Under the pieces are notes generated by a model that was given only the letters and a program-made list of their open reading frames with translations, did no database searches and had not been told where the DNA came from. This document shows positions 4,978-12,522 of a DNA stretch of 17,037 nucleotides, one piece after another. Position numbers and translations under genes: made by a program. The DNA comes from Candidatus Heimdallarchaeota archaeon (GTDB lineage: Archaea; Asgardarchaeota; Heimdallarchaeia; Heimdallarchaeales; Kariarchaeaceae): positions 1 through 17,037 of the forward strand of contig JALUTL010000056.1 in assembly GCA_027016475.1 (NCBI GenBank), read 5' to 3'. Position 1 is the stretch's first letter; every line of letters starts with the position of its first letter.

Positions 4978-7557
4978 TCAAGCTCTCTTGCCGGAATATC
5001 CTCCTTTTGGGTCATAGACAGGGTTGTCTTCCAAGATGGCGATGTAAACTGTAATCCCTGATATTTTGTGGGTGATGTAGTTCAGTGCGGGAAGATTTTT
5101 TTTTGGGATTGTTATAGAAAACAGGCTGAGTAGCTTTATTGTGTTTTTGGATTTGAGGTTCAATGATTGGTAGGTTCTCTGTGGAATGAAGGCAACGGGC
5201 AATGATGGATCCTCCTCGATGAGCGAAAACTCATGAGCTATTTTCGGAATGTCTGAACAGTTGTACTCATTCATGAGGTCAGAGGTTTTCCGTCTTTGGT
5301 TGACAAGGTTGAAGTAGTGATCGACCATTGTTCGGAGATCCAGTTCACAGACTGACCTTGCCTGCTGCAGCAGCTCTTTGGTCACTTCCAATGAAATTTT
5401 GGCATAGACGTAAGAGGAAAGTTCGCGTCCTTGATCACCTTTCAAGGAGAGCAGGTATAGTGTTCCTTGTTCATCAATGAAGTTTCTGTTGCATCGTCCG
5501 GCGACTTGTATAATGGAATCCAGCGGGGCAAAATCCCTGAAGACAGTTTTGAAGTCGAGATCCACTCCTGCCTCGACGACTTGTGTGGAGACGAGAATGA
5601 CATTCCTGTCAGCCTTCAGTCTGCGTGTGACAATTTCTATTGTTCGTTTCCGGTCGATGGGACGTAGCCAAGTGGACAGGAGATAGATGTCATCCTCATT
5701 GAAGTGGAGTTTGAGCCTGTCATAGATGGTTCGGCAGGACTGTCGGGTGTTCACGACGATCATTGCCTGTTTTGTGGGCATCCGATCGATTGTGGGAATG
5801 ATGATATGATCCATGGCTTGTTCGACAGTCCGTGGCTCAGTGTCGATGGTTATTTTGTACCTGTTGATGGTGTTGAGGACATTGTGCGGCAGATGCAGTG
5901 GCAGGACATTGCGGACTGCATGGGTGAGGGGTTTGGGGTTGGTTGCGGAACCGATTACAAAATCGATGTTGAGGTACCTGATCAGATGGTCGGTAAGTGT
6001 GGAAAGGAGTTCCCAATATTTTGGTGGAAGTGACTGCACCTCATCGAGGATGACAACGGAATGTGCAAGTCTGTGGAACCGGAGGATGGATCGTTTGACT
6101 CCTGAAAGGATGGTGTTCATGAGTGAGACGAATGTTGTGACGATGATCGGCGAATGCCAAAGTCGAGTCTCAGCGGCGGCCTTTCCTATGATGACTTCAT
6201 CATTCTCTTCATCGAACGTTTCTTCGAAGATGTAAGATGGGAAGTCAGAGAACATATGATGGACAGTCAAGTCCGATTTTGGATTTGCATTGGCGAAAGA
6301 CAGGATGTTTCGGACGACGGAGCCGACTTGGTCTGTAATGGAGATGAATGGGAGTCCATAGATGATACGTGGAGCTGTGCCGGTCAGTTCTTCTTTTTTC
6401 TTGGCGATGCGCATGGCCAAGTGGAGCATGGCCAAGGTTTTGGCTGAGCCTGTAGGAGCTTCTATGACATATGCGAAGGGGTGTTTCTTGAGTTTGATTG
6501 TATCGACCTGCTCAAAAAGTGAGTTTCTGGCTTCGACCAGCTTTGAATACCGAAAATGTTCAAGGCCCTTGAGCCTGAACTGAGCATGCTTGTAGTCTGA
6601 TATTGTCCTGTAACTGACAGGAAAGGCATGGTTCCAGTCAAACATTGCAGTATGTGTCATTTCATTTGGAATGAAGCACCGTGCGTCCCATTCATCCAGG
6701 TCAGCCAAAACGGAATGGACAAAGAGGAAATACGGAATGAATCCAGGATATTGGGATGTTTTTTTCCACAGGTCTTCAAGGTCATCAAGCAGTTCCCAAA
6801 ACTCATCTGCGGCAATGTCATCGATGTGCGGAATGTCCAGTGGCCCTGTTACCATAAAATTGGAATCTATCAATTGAAAGGTTTTTTGAAGGGCCTGAAA
6901 AATCATGGTGGAGTGGTCAATGCCGCAGGGATGGCAGGCGATTGCGGTCAGCATCAGATTCACGAGGTTTCCCTGTGTTTTTTGTGAGTTTGGAAGCGTA
7001 ATGTCAAAGGTCATTGGGAAAACATGTTGATGAATTATATGGAGTGTCAGTAATGTTTCCGCAGGGATTTCTGCGCCGTCGAGGAAAGTTGTTTTCAGTT
7101 TCGGCGTATGGTGGTTGATGATCGAGTAAGGGATGATGGTCAGGAACAGATCGATAAGTTCGTTTGGAATTGTTTCAAGGAATCCAGCATGGGTTTCGAA
7201 ATATTCTTTGAGAAGGAAGAAAGCGAAATAAGCGCTGGTTTTAGTGTGGTAGCTTAAAGGGGTAAGCTGTTTGCCGATCTTTTGTTTGCGGATCTTCGCT
7301 TGGAAGAAGGGGGACACCTTTCCGAAATCATGGCATGCCACAAGTATGCTCATGATATCCATGACCACCCATTCTGGCAGGACAATGGGATGCAGATCGT
7401 CATTGCCGAATATTGCGTCAGCAGGAATGCTGAAGAAGGGGATTTTGAACCTGATCATGTCCAACCCTATTCTGACGGCAGCCAAATGTTGTTCAAGAGG
7501 CTGTCCAGGTCTGGCAAGCAGTTGTTCGAATCTTGGAATTGAATTCAGGTTCATCAT
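4978..7557 (-). CDS. cas3: Cas3 HD nuclease-helicase
   Basis: An 859-aa Cas3 with its nuclease and helicase in one chain. It is recruited by the bound Cascade complex to nick and unwind target DNA. The N-terminal HD domain shows His24 (EQHLAAV), His76-Asp77 (ACHDFGK), His104, the His149-His150 pair and Asp287 (ADLDEWD). The superfamily 2 helicase follows: Walker A APTGSAKT (367-374), DEVQ (505-508), SATN (537-540), then the second RecA domain with STQVVEAGVDLDF and the motif VI segment IIQVAGRCNRN. It is the last gene of the interference operon, starting 6 nt after the cas5 stop with two consecutive ATG codons. Its end lies about 40 nt from the decayed end of array 2, so the two are transcribed towards each other. 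Confidence 0.97.
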   Translation of the reverse strand: MMNLNSIPRFEQLLARPGQPLEQHLAAVRIGLDMIRFKIPFFSIPADAIFGNDDLHPIVLPEWVVMDIMSILVACHDFGKVSPFFQAKIRKQKIGKQLTPLSYHTKTSAYFAFFLLKEYFETHAGFLETIPNELIDLFLTIIPYSIINHHTPKLKTTFLDGAEIPAETLLTLHIIHQHVFPMTFDITLPNSQKTQGNLVNLMLTAIACHPCGIDHSTMIFQALQKTFQLIDSNFMVTGPLDIPHIDDIAADEFWELLDDLEDLWKKTSQYPGFIPYFLFVHSVLADLDEWDARCFIPNEMTHTAMFDWNHAFPVSYRTISDYKHAQFRLKGLEHFRYSKLVEARNSLFEQVDTIKLKKHPFAYVIEAPTGSAKTLAMLHLAMRIAKKKEELTGTAPRIIYGLPFISITDQVGSVVRNILSFANANPKSDLTVHHMFSDFPSYIFEETFDEENDEVIIGKAAAETRLWHSPIIVTTFVSLMNTILSGVKRSILRFHRLAHSVVILDEVQSLPPKYWELLSTLTDHLIRYLNIDFVIGSATNPKPLTHAVRNVLPLHLPHNVLNTINRYKITIDTEPRTVEQAMDHIIIPTIDRMPTKQAMIVVNTRQSCRTIYDRLKLHFNEDDIYLLSTWLRPIDRKRTIEIVTRRLKADRNVILVSTQVVEAGVDLDFKTVFRDFAPLDSIIQVAGRCNRNFIDEQGTLYLLSLKGDQGRELSSYVYAKISLEVTKELLQQARSVCELDLRTMVDHYFNLVNQRRKTSDLMNEYNCSDIPKIAHEFSLIEEDPSLPVAFIPQRTYQSLNLKSKNTIKLLSLFSITIPKKNLPALNYITHKISGITVYIAILEDNPVYDPKGGYSGKRA

Positions 7558-7563
7558 ATTACA

Positions 7564-8406
7564 TCAAAGGAACACAATTGATTTGTCCTTGACACGGAAG
7601 GCCCTGTCTTCTTTGAATACTGCCATGAACTGGTCAGAAGGTTGAACAAGGAAAACGGATTCCACTCTTTCAACGATCAGGTTCCAAATGGAAGGGGGTT
7701 TCGTTTCGTCAGCCGCCTTCATTGCCATTGGCAGGTTGTACAGCACAGGGGTGCCTGCAAGATCATACGGGAGGGTTTCGAGCCGGACAGCGGACAAAGG
7801 AGCGACCGTATTGCATTGGATTGGCTTGCCTGCTGCGATTGGGGTTGCGTCATGGATTCCTTCGAACTCCCAATGTGCGAGAAGGTTAGCATGCCCCAAG
7901 TATGGAGGAAATACAAATTTTCTTTTTGTCAGGCGTTGCTGAAGCTCCTGCATGAGGGAGTCATCATCAGAGCTGAGATAGACTCGGTATTTGACATCCT
8001 TCATGATGTTCATTTTGAATGGTGCATTCATGCCTCTGCTGTATTTTGGGAACTCTCTTTGATTTTGGAAATCCTCATCATTCAGACCAATCAGTCCTGC
8101 TCCAAACGGATCCTCTGGAATGTACACCTTGGTTGATCTGTCCAAAGAGACAGTTTCTTTGACTCTGATGTAATTGATTTTGAGGAAGGTACGTTTGAGT
8201 GGATTGAGTATTTCGACAGCGACTTTCAAATTTCTTATTGGATCATTTGTTATCCAATAGGAATTTCTAGGTTTACCCATCATGGCAGCGACCATGCCAA
8301 GGATAGCAGTTCTAGGGGGAAAGGGGCAGCTCAGGTTTTCCCGGGTTGTTTCAGGAATTCTGAAATGAGCATAATCCCCTTCCAGAGTTGCCATGAGGAC
8401 TTTCAA
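7564..8406 (-). CDS. cas5: Cas5, type I-B (Cas5h/Cas5b)
   Basis: A 280-aa RAMP-superfamily subunit of the Cascade complex that caps the 5' handle of the crRNA. The N-terminus KVLMATLEGDYAHFRIPE and the following CPFPPRTAILGMVAAMMG are characteristic of the type I-B Cas5 family. The start is a TTG at 8406. It is preferred over the ATG four codons later because GGAGGAG lies at ribosome-site distance upstream and the KVL first strand is part of the family's N-terminus. It lies 16 nt after cas7 and 6 nt before cas3. No missing motif or frameshift is seen. Confidence 0.93.
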   Translation of the reverse strand: MKVLMATLEGDYAHFRIPETTRENLSCPFPPRTAILGMVAAMMGKPRNSYWITNDPIRNLKVAVEILNPLKRTFLKINYIRVKETVSLDRSTKVYIPEDPFGAGLIGLNDEDFQNQREFPKYSRGMNAPFKMNIMKDVKYRVYLSSDDDSLMQELQQRLTKRKFVFPPYLGHANLLAHWEFEGIHDATPIAAGKPIQCNTVAPLSAVRLETLPYDLAGTPVLYNLPMAMKAADETKPPSIWNLIVERVESVFLVQPSDQFMAVFKEDRAFRVKDKSIVFL

Positions 8407-8422
8407 GCTAGTCTCCTCCAGT

Positions 8423-9346
8423 TCAGAGTTGCTTGACAGTGAATCCCTTCAGGAAATCCTTCAGGAACCTTGATGTCTCTTTTCCATTGGTAAATGTCAG
8501 TATGCCGTCTTCCTTCAGTTCAATGGAGTCAATCGAATCCTTGAACTGGTTGAGTCTTTCAAGAAATCCAGACACATTGATTCTTGCCTCCTCAGGGGAC
8601 TTGATGGTTTCGTCCTCCAATACAAGCCCTTTGTCAAGATCTCCGATCTGGAATTCCTTTTCTTTTGAAACCACGGACACAAGGAGACGCGGCACATGGT
8701 TGGTTTTGCTTCTGGTGTTCAGGCGCTTGGTACCGTTCCACAATCCTTCAAAGACGTATTTCAGGTCTTCTTCCGAGAATTTTGTGGCTTCGGCGTTGTA
8801 TTCGCAGGCAATGCCATGGAACTTGATGAGGGAATAGTCAAGGGTATGGAATTCTCCGATCGATCCTTGTCCTTTTCCTGCTTCAGAAGCTATAGTTGAT
8901 GAGATGGTGTAGGACTTGATGGTTGGTTTGTTCATGGATCTGCCAATGGAGAACTGGACAGGGCCAGTCAATGCGACATTTGCGTCCTTTACTGTTGCCA
9001 CGACACCAAATGCACGGACATCGATGAACCGTGCCGGTAACTGTTCCCTGATCAGTTGTCTGGTGTCGCTTTTGACAGTGTCTCCTATGCCAAGTTCAGT
9101 GGAAACCAACTCTTTCATAGACAGGACATTGCCATTCTCTTCGTTGACTTCCCTTCTTACCAGAACCCTATTGCCTGTGGTTTCCTTAGTCAACCAATAG
9201 TCCCTGACTGTTCGTTTCAGTCTCAGATCCGTTACCACATTGTAATCATTGTCGTCCATTCGTGGACGGTTTTGGTCGTCCGGATCTCCATTGGGATTGG
9301 AATCCCTCACATCATAGATGAATATGATTTCTCTACGTTGTTTCAT
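8423..9346 (-). CDS. cas7: Cas7, type I-B (Csh2 family)
   Basis: The 307-aa protein is the backbone subunit of Cascade, which polymerises along the spacer part of the crRNA. The N-terminal motif FIYDVRDSNPNGDPDDQNRP is diagnostic for the Csh2/Cst2-type Cas7 family, and the LRLKRTVRDYW helix follows as expected. A central segment (roughly GPVQFSIGRSMNKP) fits the region before the thumb of this family. Its ATG overlaps the stop of the preceding small-subunit gene in an ATGA arrangement (9343-9346), so translation is probably coupled, with GAGGAG in the end of that gene acting as the ribosome site. Length and motifs are normal. Confidence 0.95.
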   Translation of the reverse strand: MKQRREIIFIYDVRDSNPNGDPDDQNRPRMDDNDYNVVTDLRLKRTVRDYWLTKETTGNRVLVRREVNEENGNVLSMKELVSTELGIGDTVKSDTRQLIREQLPARFIDVRAFGVVATVKDANVALTGPVQFSIGRSMNKPTIKSYTISSTIASEAGKGQGSIGEFHTLDYSLIKFHGIACEYNAEATKFSEEDLKYVFEGLWNGTKRLNTRSKTNHVPRLLVSVVSKEKEFQIGDLDKGLVLEDETIKSPEEARINVSGFLERLNQFKDSIDSIELKEDGILTFTNGKETSRFLKDFLKGFTVKQL

Positions 9347-9789
9347 GTTTCTTCACTCTCCTCTTCGTCAACCTGCAGCTGTGCCAAAGAACTGTCATAG
9401 CCCATTTGGAAGGCTATTCCCAGATCAGATGGGGTTTCCGTGCTCTGTTCGATTGACTGAAGAAGTGCAAAAATTCTGTTCCGCAAGTCACTGAGCATGA
9501 CGCCCGGTGATTTTTTCATGGAGGCAACCTTCTGAAGGACTATGTTGCATTCGTCCAACATGGCCTTGATTTTTTCCAAATCGATCCTCTTTGTGTAGTT
9601 CGGAAGCTTCTTGATCAGGCTGTTGGTACGTAGCTCCTTGCTTTGCAGATATGTAGCTTTGGAGTAGTATCTCCCCACAAGGTAGGCAAGTTGCCGTTCC
9701 GGTTTGTTATGGAAGAATGAAGTTCCAAAGACCTTGTCAATGAACTCATTGTCTTCCCTAAGTTTATCCAAAAATGTTTTTTCTGTCAT
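9343..9789 (-). CDS. cas11: Small subunit of type I-B Cascade (Cas11b-like), stand-alone
   Basis: This 148-aa, mostly helical protein (AYLVGRYYSKATYLQSK, then LIKKLPNYTKRIDLEKIKAM, ending DLGIAFQMGYDSSL before an acidic tail) looks like the C-terminal helical domain of Csh1-type Cas8b proteins, including their final F-x-x-GY element. In most type I-B systems that domain is fused to the large subunit and the free small subunit arises from internal translation; here it is a separate gene directly after a short large subunit. It has its own ribosome site (GGAGTGAG) and start, 4 nt after the cas8b stop. The role would be to line the inner face of Cascade and contact the non-target strand. Recognition is by pattern and position, so moderately sure. 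Confidence 0.75.
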   Translation of the reverse strand: MTEKTFLDKLREDNEFIDKVFGTSFFHNKPERQLAYLVGRYYSKATYLQSKELRTNSLIKKLPNYTKRIDLEKIKAMLDECNIVLQKVASMKKSPGVMLSDLRNRIFALLQSIEQSTETPSDLGIAFQMGYDSSLAQLQVDEEESEET

Positions 9790-9793
9790 GTTC

Positions 9794-11353
9794 TCACTCC
9801 TTTAGCAATTCCATTCGTTCCAGCAGGTCATGGACAAACAGGAAGGTGTTCATCATCCTGTTGTATTTGGCCCTGGAAATGCTGATGTTCTTGTTCAGCT
9901 TCGCGTTCAGCTTGAGGAATGGATCTCTGAGGTTCCGCTGGGCATCTCTGGCAAGTTCTGCCGCAGAAACCTTGTATCCTGTCAGTAGGGCATTTCTGAC
10001 AAGGTCGGCGATTTTGATGCTGAACAGCGCATAGAGATCACCAAATTCAAATCGGTATGGCATTTCTTTCCAATAGAGCAAGCCCCTTTTGCTGAACTCA
10101 GTTTCCAATTGGACGATATTGTCCATCAGGCGTTTCAGATGGCCGGCATTGACAAATGTCAAGTCCATGAAGACCTTCTTGAAGGAACCGACGCCTGCCT
10201 GTTCCAAAGTATAGAACAGATCAATGTATGAGACTCCGTTCTTTGCAAACTGATCAAGAATGAAACGTTCGTCAACTTCCTCCAAATCCTTGACTTTTGC
10301 CAGTTGTTCCTTAATTTCCTTGATCTGTTTTTTCAGCTCCCTTGCCGCTTTTTTGTCAACCCTTGAAAGGCGCTGGCTCAGTTCTTCGAGTTCCTTTCGG
10401 TATGACCTTCGTATTTCTTCAGCCCGATCTCTCCTGATCTTGCTCAGGCTTTCCATTACACCCTGCACCAAGGTGTTGCTGAAGGCTGTGGGGAGTAGGG
10501 CGTGGTTGACAAACAAGGTGTTCTTGGAATCGAGTGTTCTCGTGTAGGCCTTGAAACTCAGCTCATTCTCAAGGACGGACAGGCCAAGCTTTGTGATCTC
10601 TTGGCAGTCGATGCACAATGTCAGCTGATTGCTGTATTTCTGTTCCATACCCAGCACAAAGTTGTTCAAATCAAGAGTAAAGAACTCGAAAAGGGACGTG
10701 TTCACCTGCTGAACAGGTGTCAGCGGTTTCAGCCTTCCGCATGCCATACATAAGCCTGTAACTGAATCTGTTGGTGATGGGGGAGTAGAAAGAACGACAT
10801 AGGCATCCTTGAATTCTGGTATCTCACCGGGATATTTTGGACTGCCATTCAACAGCAATTTGAAGACAAGCAATGTAGGTGCCTTTTTGTCCACCTTTTT
10901 TGACTTGTCATCATAGTATTCCTGCTGAATTTTGTTCAATAGTTCGTTTGCAAGGTCATCCTTTCTTCTGTCATACCACTGAATCAGAGACAGATATATG
11001 GGGAACTCTTCCCTGTTCAGCCCTTGCTTCTCAAACAAGGTCTGCTCTGTCGGAAATTTTCTGAGATTAATTACCTTTTCAGGGTTCTTTGCCAATTCTG
11101 TCGGTTTGATGTTCAGAACAGGGGACAGGTTTTCTGAATTTCCACCTTGAATTCCTCTGAGATAGAGATTCTCCTTGTTCGAGTCGTATTCCTCTGTAAT
11201 GATCTTGAATGTGTCCTTCTCCAAATCAATTTCGACCGCGTAAATATGGGTCAGCCTGTATGGATTCTGGGAGGCCAAGAGCCGTTCCAGTATGATGTCA
11301 GAGGATTCCTTGAGCTTGATTTCACCAAGTCTTTTAACCAAACCAATTAACAC
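9794..11353 (-). CDS. cas8b: Cas8b large subunit of type I-B Cascade (Csh1 family)
   Basis: The large subunit recognises the PAM and starts R-loop formation. I choose the GTG at 11353 (519 aa). It gives an N-terminus, MLIGLVKRLGEIKL, resembling Csh1 proteins; it has a purine-rich ribosome site; and it lies just downstream of a strong TATA box (11398-11407). A longer frame with TTG at 11419 would start upstream of that promoter. With this numbering, zinc-finger cysteines are 202/205 (CMAC) and 247/250 (CIDC), as in Csh1. A charged coiled-coil segment, rich in Arg, Glu and Lys, spans about residues 305-362. The protein is shorter than fused Csh1 proteins because the C-terminal small-subunit domain is encoded by the next gene. 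First gene of the interference operon. Confidence 0.92.
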   Translation of the reverse strand: MLIGLVKRLGEIKLKESSDIILERLLASQNPYRLTHIYAVEIDLEKDTFKIITEEYDSNKENLYLRGIQGGNSENLSPVLNIKPTELAKNPEKVINLRKFPTEQTLFEKQGLNREEFPIYLSLIQWYDRRKDDLANELLNKIQQEYYDDKSKKVDKKAPTLLVFKLLLNGSPKYPGEIPEFKDAYVVLSTPPSPTDSVTGLCMACGRLKPLTPVQQVNTSLFEFFTLDLNNFVLGMEQKYSNQLTLCIDCQEITKLGLSVLENELSFKAYTRTLDSKNTLFVNHALLPTAFSNTLVQGVMESLSKIRRDRAEEIRRSYRKELEELSQRLSRVDKKAARELKKQIKEIKEQLAKVKDLEEVDERFILDQFAKNGVSYIDLFYTLEQAGVGSFKKVFMDLTFVNAGHLKRLMDNIVQLETEFSKRGLLYWKEMPYRFEFGDLYALFSIKIADLVRNALLTGYKVSAAELARDAQRNLRDPFLKLNAKLNKNISISRAKYNRMMNTFLFVHDLLERMELLKE

Positions 11354-11397
11354 ATTTTTCCCCCATACTCCTAGGTACAAATTATAATCGCATGCGG

Positions 11398-11416
11398 TAT
11401 AAATAAACTTTTTCCC
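11398..11416 (-). promoter_or_regulatory. Archaeal promoter of the cas8b-cas11-cas7-cas5-cas3 operon
   Basis: On the minus strand GGGAAAAAG (BRE-like, purine-rich) is followed directly by TTTATTTATA (11407 to 11398), an excellent archaeal TATA box. Transcription would start near 11376, about 23 nt before the GTG start of cas8b. This placement is the main argument against the upstream TTG start. Confidence 0.75.
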
Positions 11417-11445
11417 CAACGCTCGACGGGCGATATCAAATTCAC

Positions 11446-11460
11446 CCGAAAAGGTTTAAT
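11446..11460 (+). promoter_or_regulatory. Promoter of cas6
   Basis: CCCGAAAAGG (BRE-like) precedes TTTAAT at 11455-11460, whose centre lies about 24 nt before the cas6 ATG, the spacing expected for a leaderless archaeal message. It is back to back with the interference-operon promoter within 130 bp. Confidence 0.6.
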
Positions 11461-11481
11461 TCTTGGATTCCATTCGAGGGT

Positions 11482-12315
11482 ATGGATGTCTGGTATTTCC
11501 GGATACTGTTTCAGGTGACATCCTTCGGCACAATTCCTAAACATTCAGGGGGAATGGCGAGGGGGATGTTCTTCGAGATGCTGAAAGCCCATGACAAGCA
11601 TGCAGCAACTGAAATCCATGATGAACCAGGAATCAAGTCCTTTGCCCTTTCAAACCTCATGGTAATGAAATCCAATGGACACCAAAGAAAAATGGATCGG
11701 AGAAGAAAATCAAGAGACATTGAGCTGCTGGAGGGCACCTTGGTCTACTTTGATGTCGCAACAGTCAATGAGCAGTTGGCAAAGCTTGTGCCGATCTCAT
11801 TCAACCGATCATGGAAAGCAGACCATGACGGCTTGGAACTGAAAGCATTGGAGCTGACACAAGTCAACCCATCCACTGTCATGAGCAAGGAACTGCCAAA
11901 CCCCATTCCTGTACGGTTCCATACACCCACATCCTTCACGATGGGCTCACAGTACATCGTCTGGCCAGAGCCTTCCCTCGTTTTTTCCAATCTGGTCAGC
12001 ATTTGGAACGTATGGTATCCGAAAACCACATGGGACAGGGAACATGTCGACGGTTTGCTTAAAAAGATCCACGTGGAATCAGCTGACGGCAGAATCTCTC
12101 GGGCAACGACTGGCAAAAAAAAGGTTCATAGGGGTTGGGTCGGCATGGTGTGGTACAGGTGTGAAGATGAGGAAACTCACCGCTTTGCCTCAAGTCTTCT
12201 GAAAATTGGGTTCATGACAGGTGTGGGACGTGGCAGGACAGCAGGTTTGGGTAGGTTCTCCATACCAAATGTCCTGACCATGCAGAATGTCGTGGAAAAA
12301 TATGCTTTGATCTGA
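11482..12315 (+). CDS. cas6: Cas6 crRNA-processing endoribonuclease
   Basis: A 277-aa RAMP protein of normal Cas6 length that cleaves precursor crRNA inside each repeat. The C-terminal glycine-rich loop GVGRGRTAGLGRF (247-259) and the VRFHTPTSF strand (about 152-160) are family hallmarks. His46 (TEIHDEPG) and Lys52 stand at the same positions as the catalytic His46 and Lys52 reported for Pyrococcus furiosus Cas6, while the position of its Tyr31 is Phe31; this numbering match is by eye. It is divergent from the interference operon and is followed on the same strand by leader 3 and array 3. It probably serves all three arrays, whose repeats share the CCC-NNTA-GGG core but differ elsewhere. Confidence 0.93.
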   Translation: MDVWYFRILFQVTSFGTIPKHSGGMARGMFFEMLKAHDKHAATEIHDEPGIKSFALSNLMVMKSNGHQRKMDRRRKSRDIELLEGTLVYFDVATVNEQLAKLVPISFNRSWKADHDGLELKALELTQVNPSTVMSKELPNPIPVRFHTPTSFTMGSQYIVWPEPSLVFSNLVSIWNVWYPKTTWDREHVDGLLKKIHVESADGRISRATTGKKKVHRGWVGMVWYRCEDEETHRFASSLLKIGFMTGVGRGRTAGLGRFSIPNVLTMQNVVEKYALI

Positions 12316-12373
12316 TCGGGTATGATTGAGAGAAGGAAAGCTGTTTTGAATGGAAGCAAAAAATGACCAACAT

Positions 12374-12384
12374 CAGTTTATAAG
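12374..12384 (+). promoter_or_regulatory. TATA-like element upstream of leader 3
   Basis: CAGTTTATAAG is a good archaeal TATA match, about 60 nt after the cas6 stop. It would start a transcript near 12405, just before GGAGGAG (12421-12427) and the leader open frame at 12439. No equivalent was seen before leaders 1 and 2. Bases 12316-12373 show nothing else. Confidence 0.4.
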
Positions 12385-12430
12385 TCTATCGGATAAGCTG
12401 CGCGCTCCCCCGAAATTTATGGAGGAGACA

Positions 12431-12522
12431 GTCTGGAAATGGGTTACAACATGATGGGGTATGTGCACGAAGGCGATTCGGAATCCTTAAGTAGAGGGGC
12501 TGTAGATGGAAAATATGCCTCG
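12431..12522 (+). promoter_or_regulatory. CRISPR leader 3
   Basis: Nearly identical to leader 2 from GTCTGGAAATGGGTTACAAC through CCTTAAGTAGA, then diverging in the last 20 nt before the repeat. The TTAAGTA element is the likely core promoter for the array. A 32-codon open frame, ATG 12439 to TGA 12537, covers the leader and ends inside the first repeat, with GGAGGAG upstream of its ATG. Confidence 0.85.

Noticed and set aside
5096..5104. Run of nine T on the plus strand within the end of cas3, a possible terminator for array 2
   Set aside because: It lies about 160 nt past the last repeat and encodes Lys codons in cas3; no independent support.
5467..7645. Many plus-strand open frames opposite cas3 and cas5
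   Set aside because: They are antisense shadows of strongly supported genes, without promoters or recognisable domains.
11354..11419. N-terminal extension of Cas8b from a TTG at 11419
   Set aside because: The strongest promoter of the operon lies inside this stretch, and the Csh1-like N-terminus begins at the GTG at 11353.
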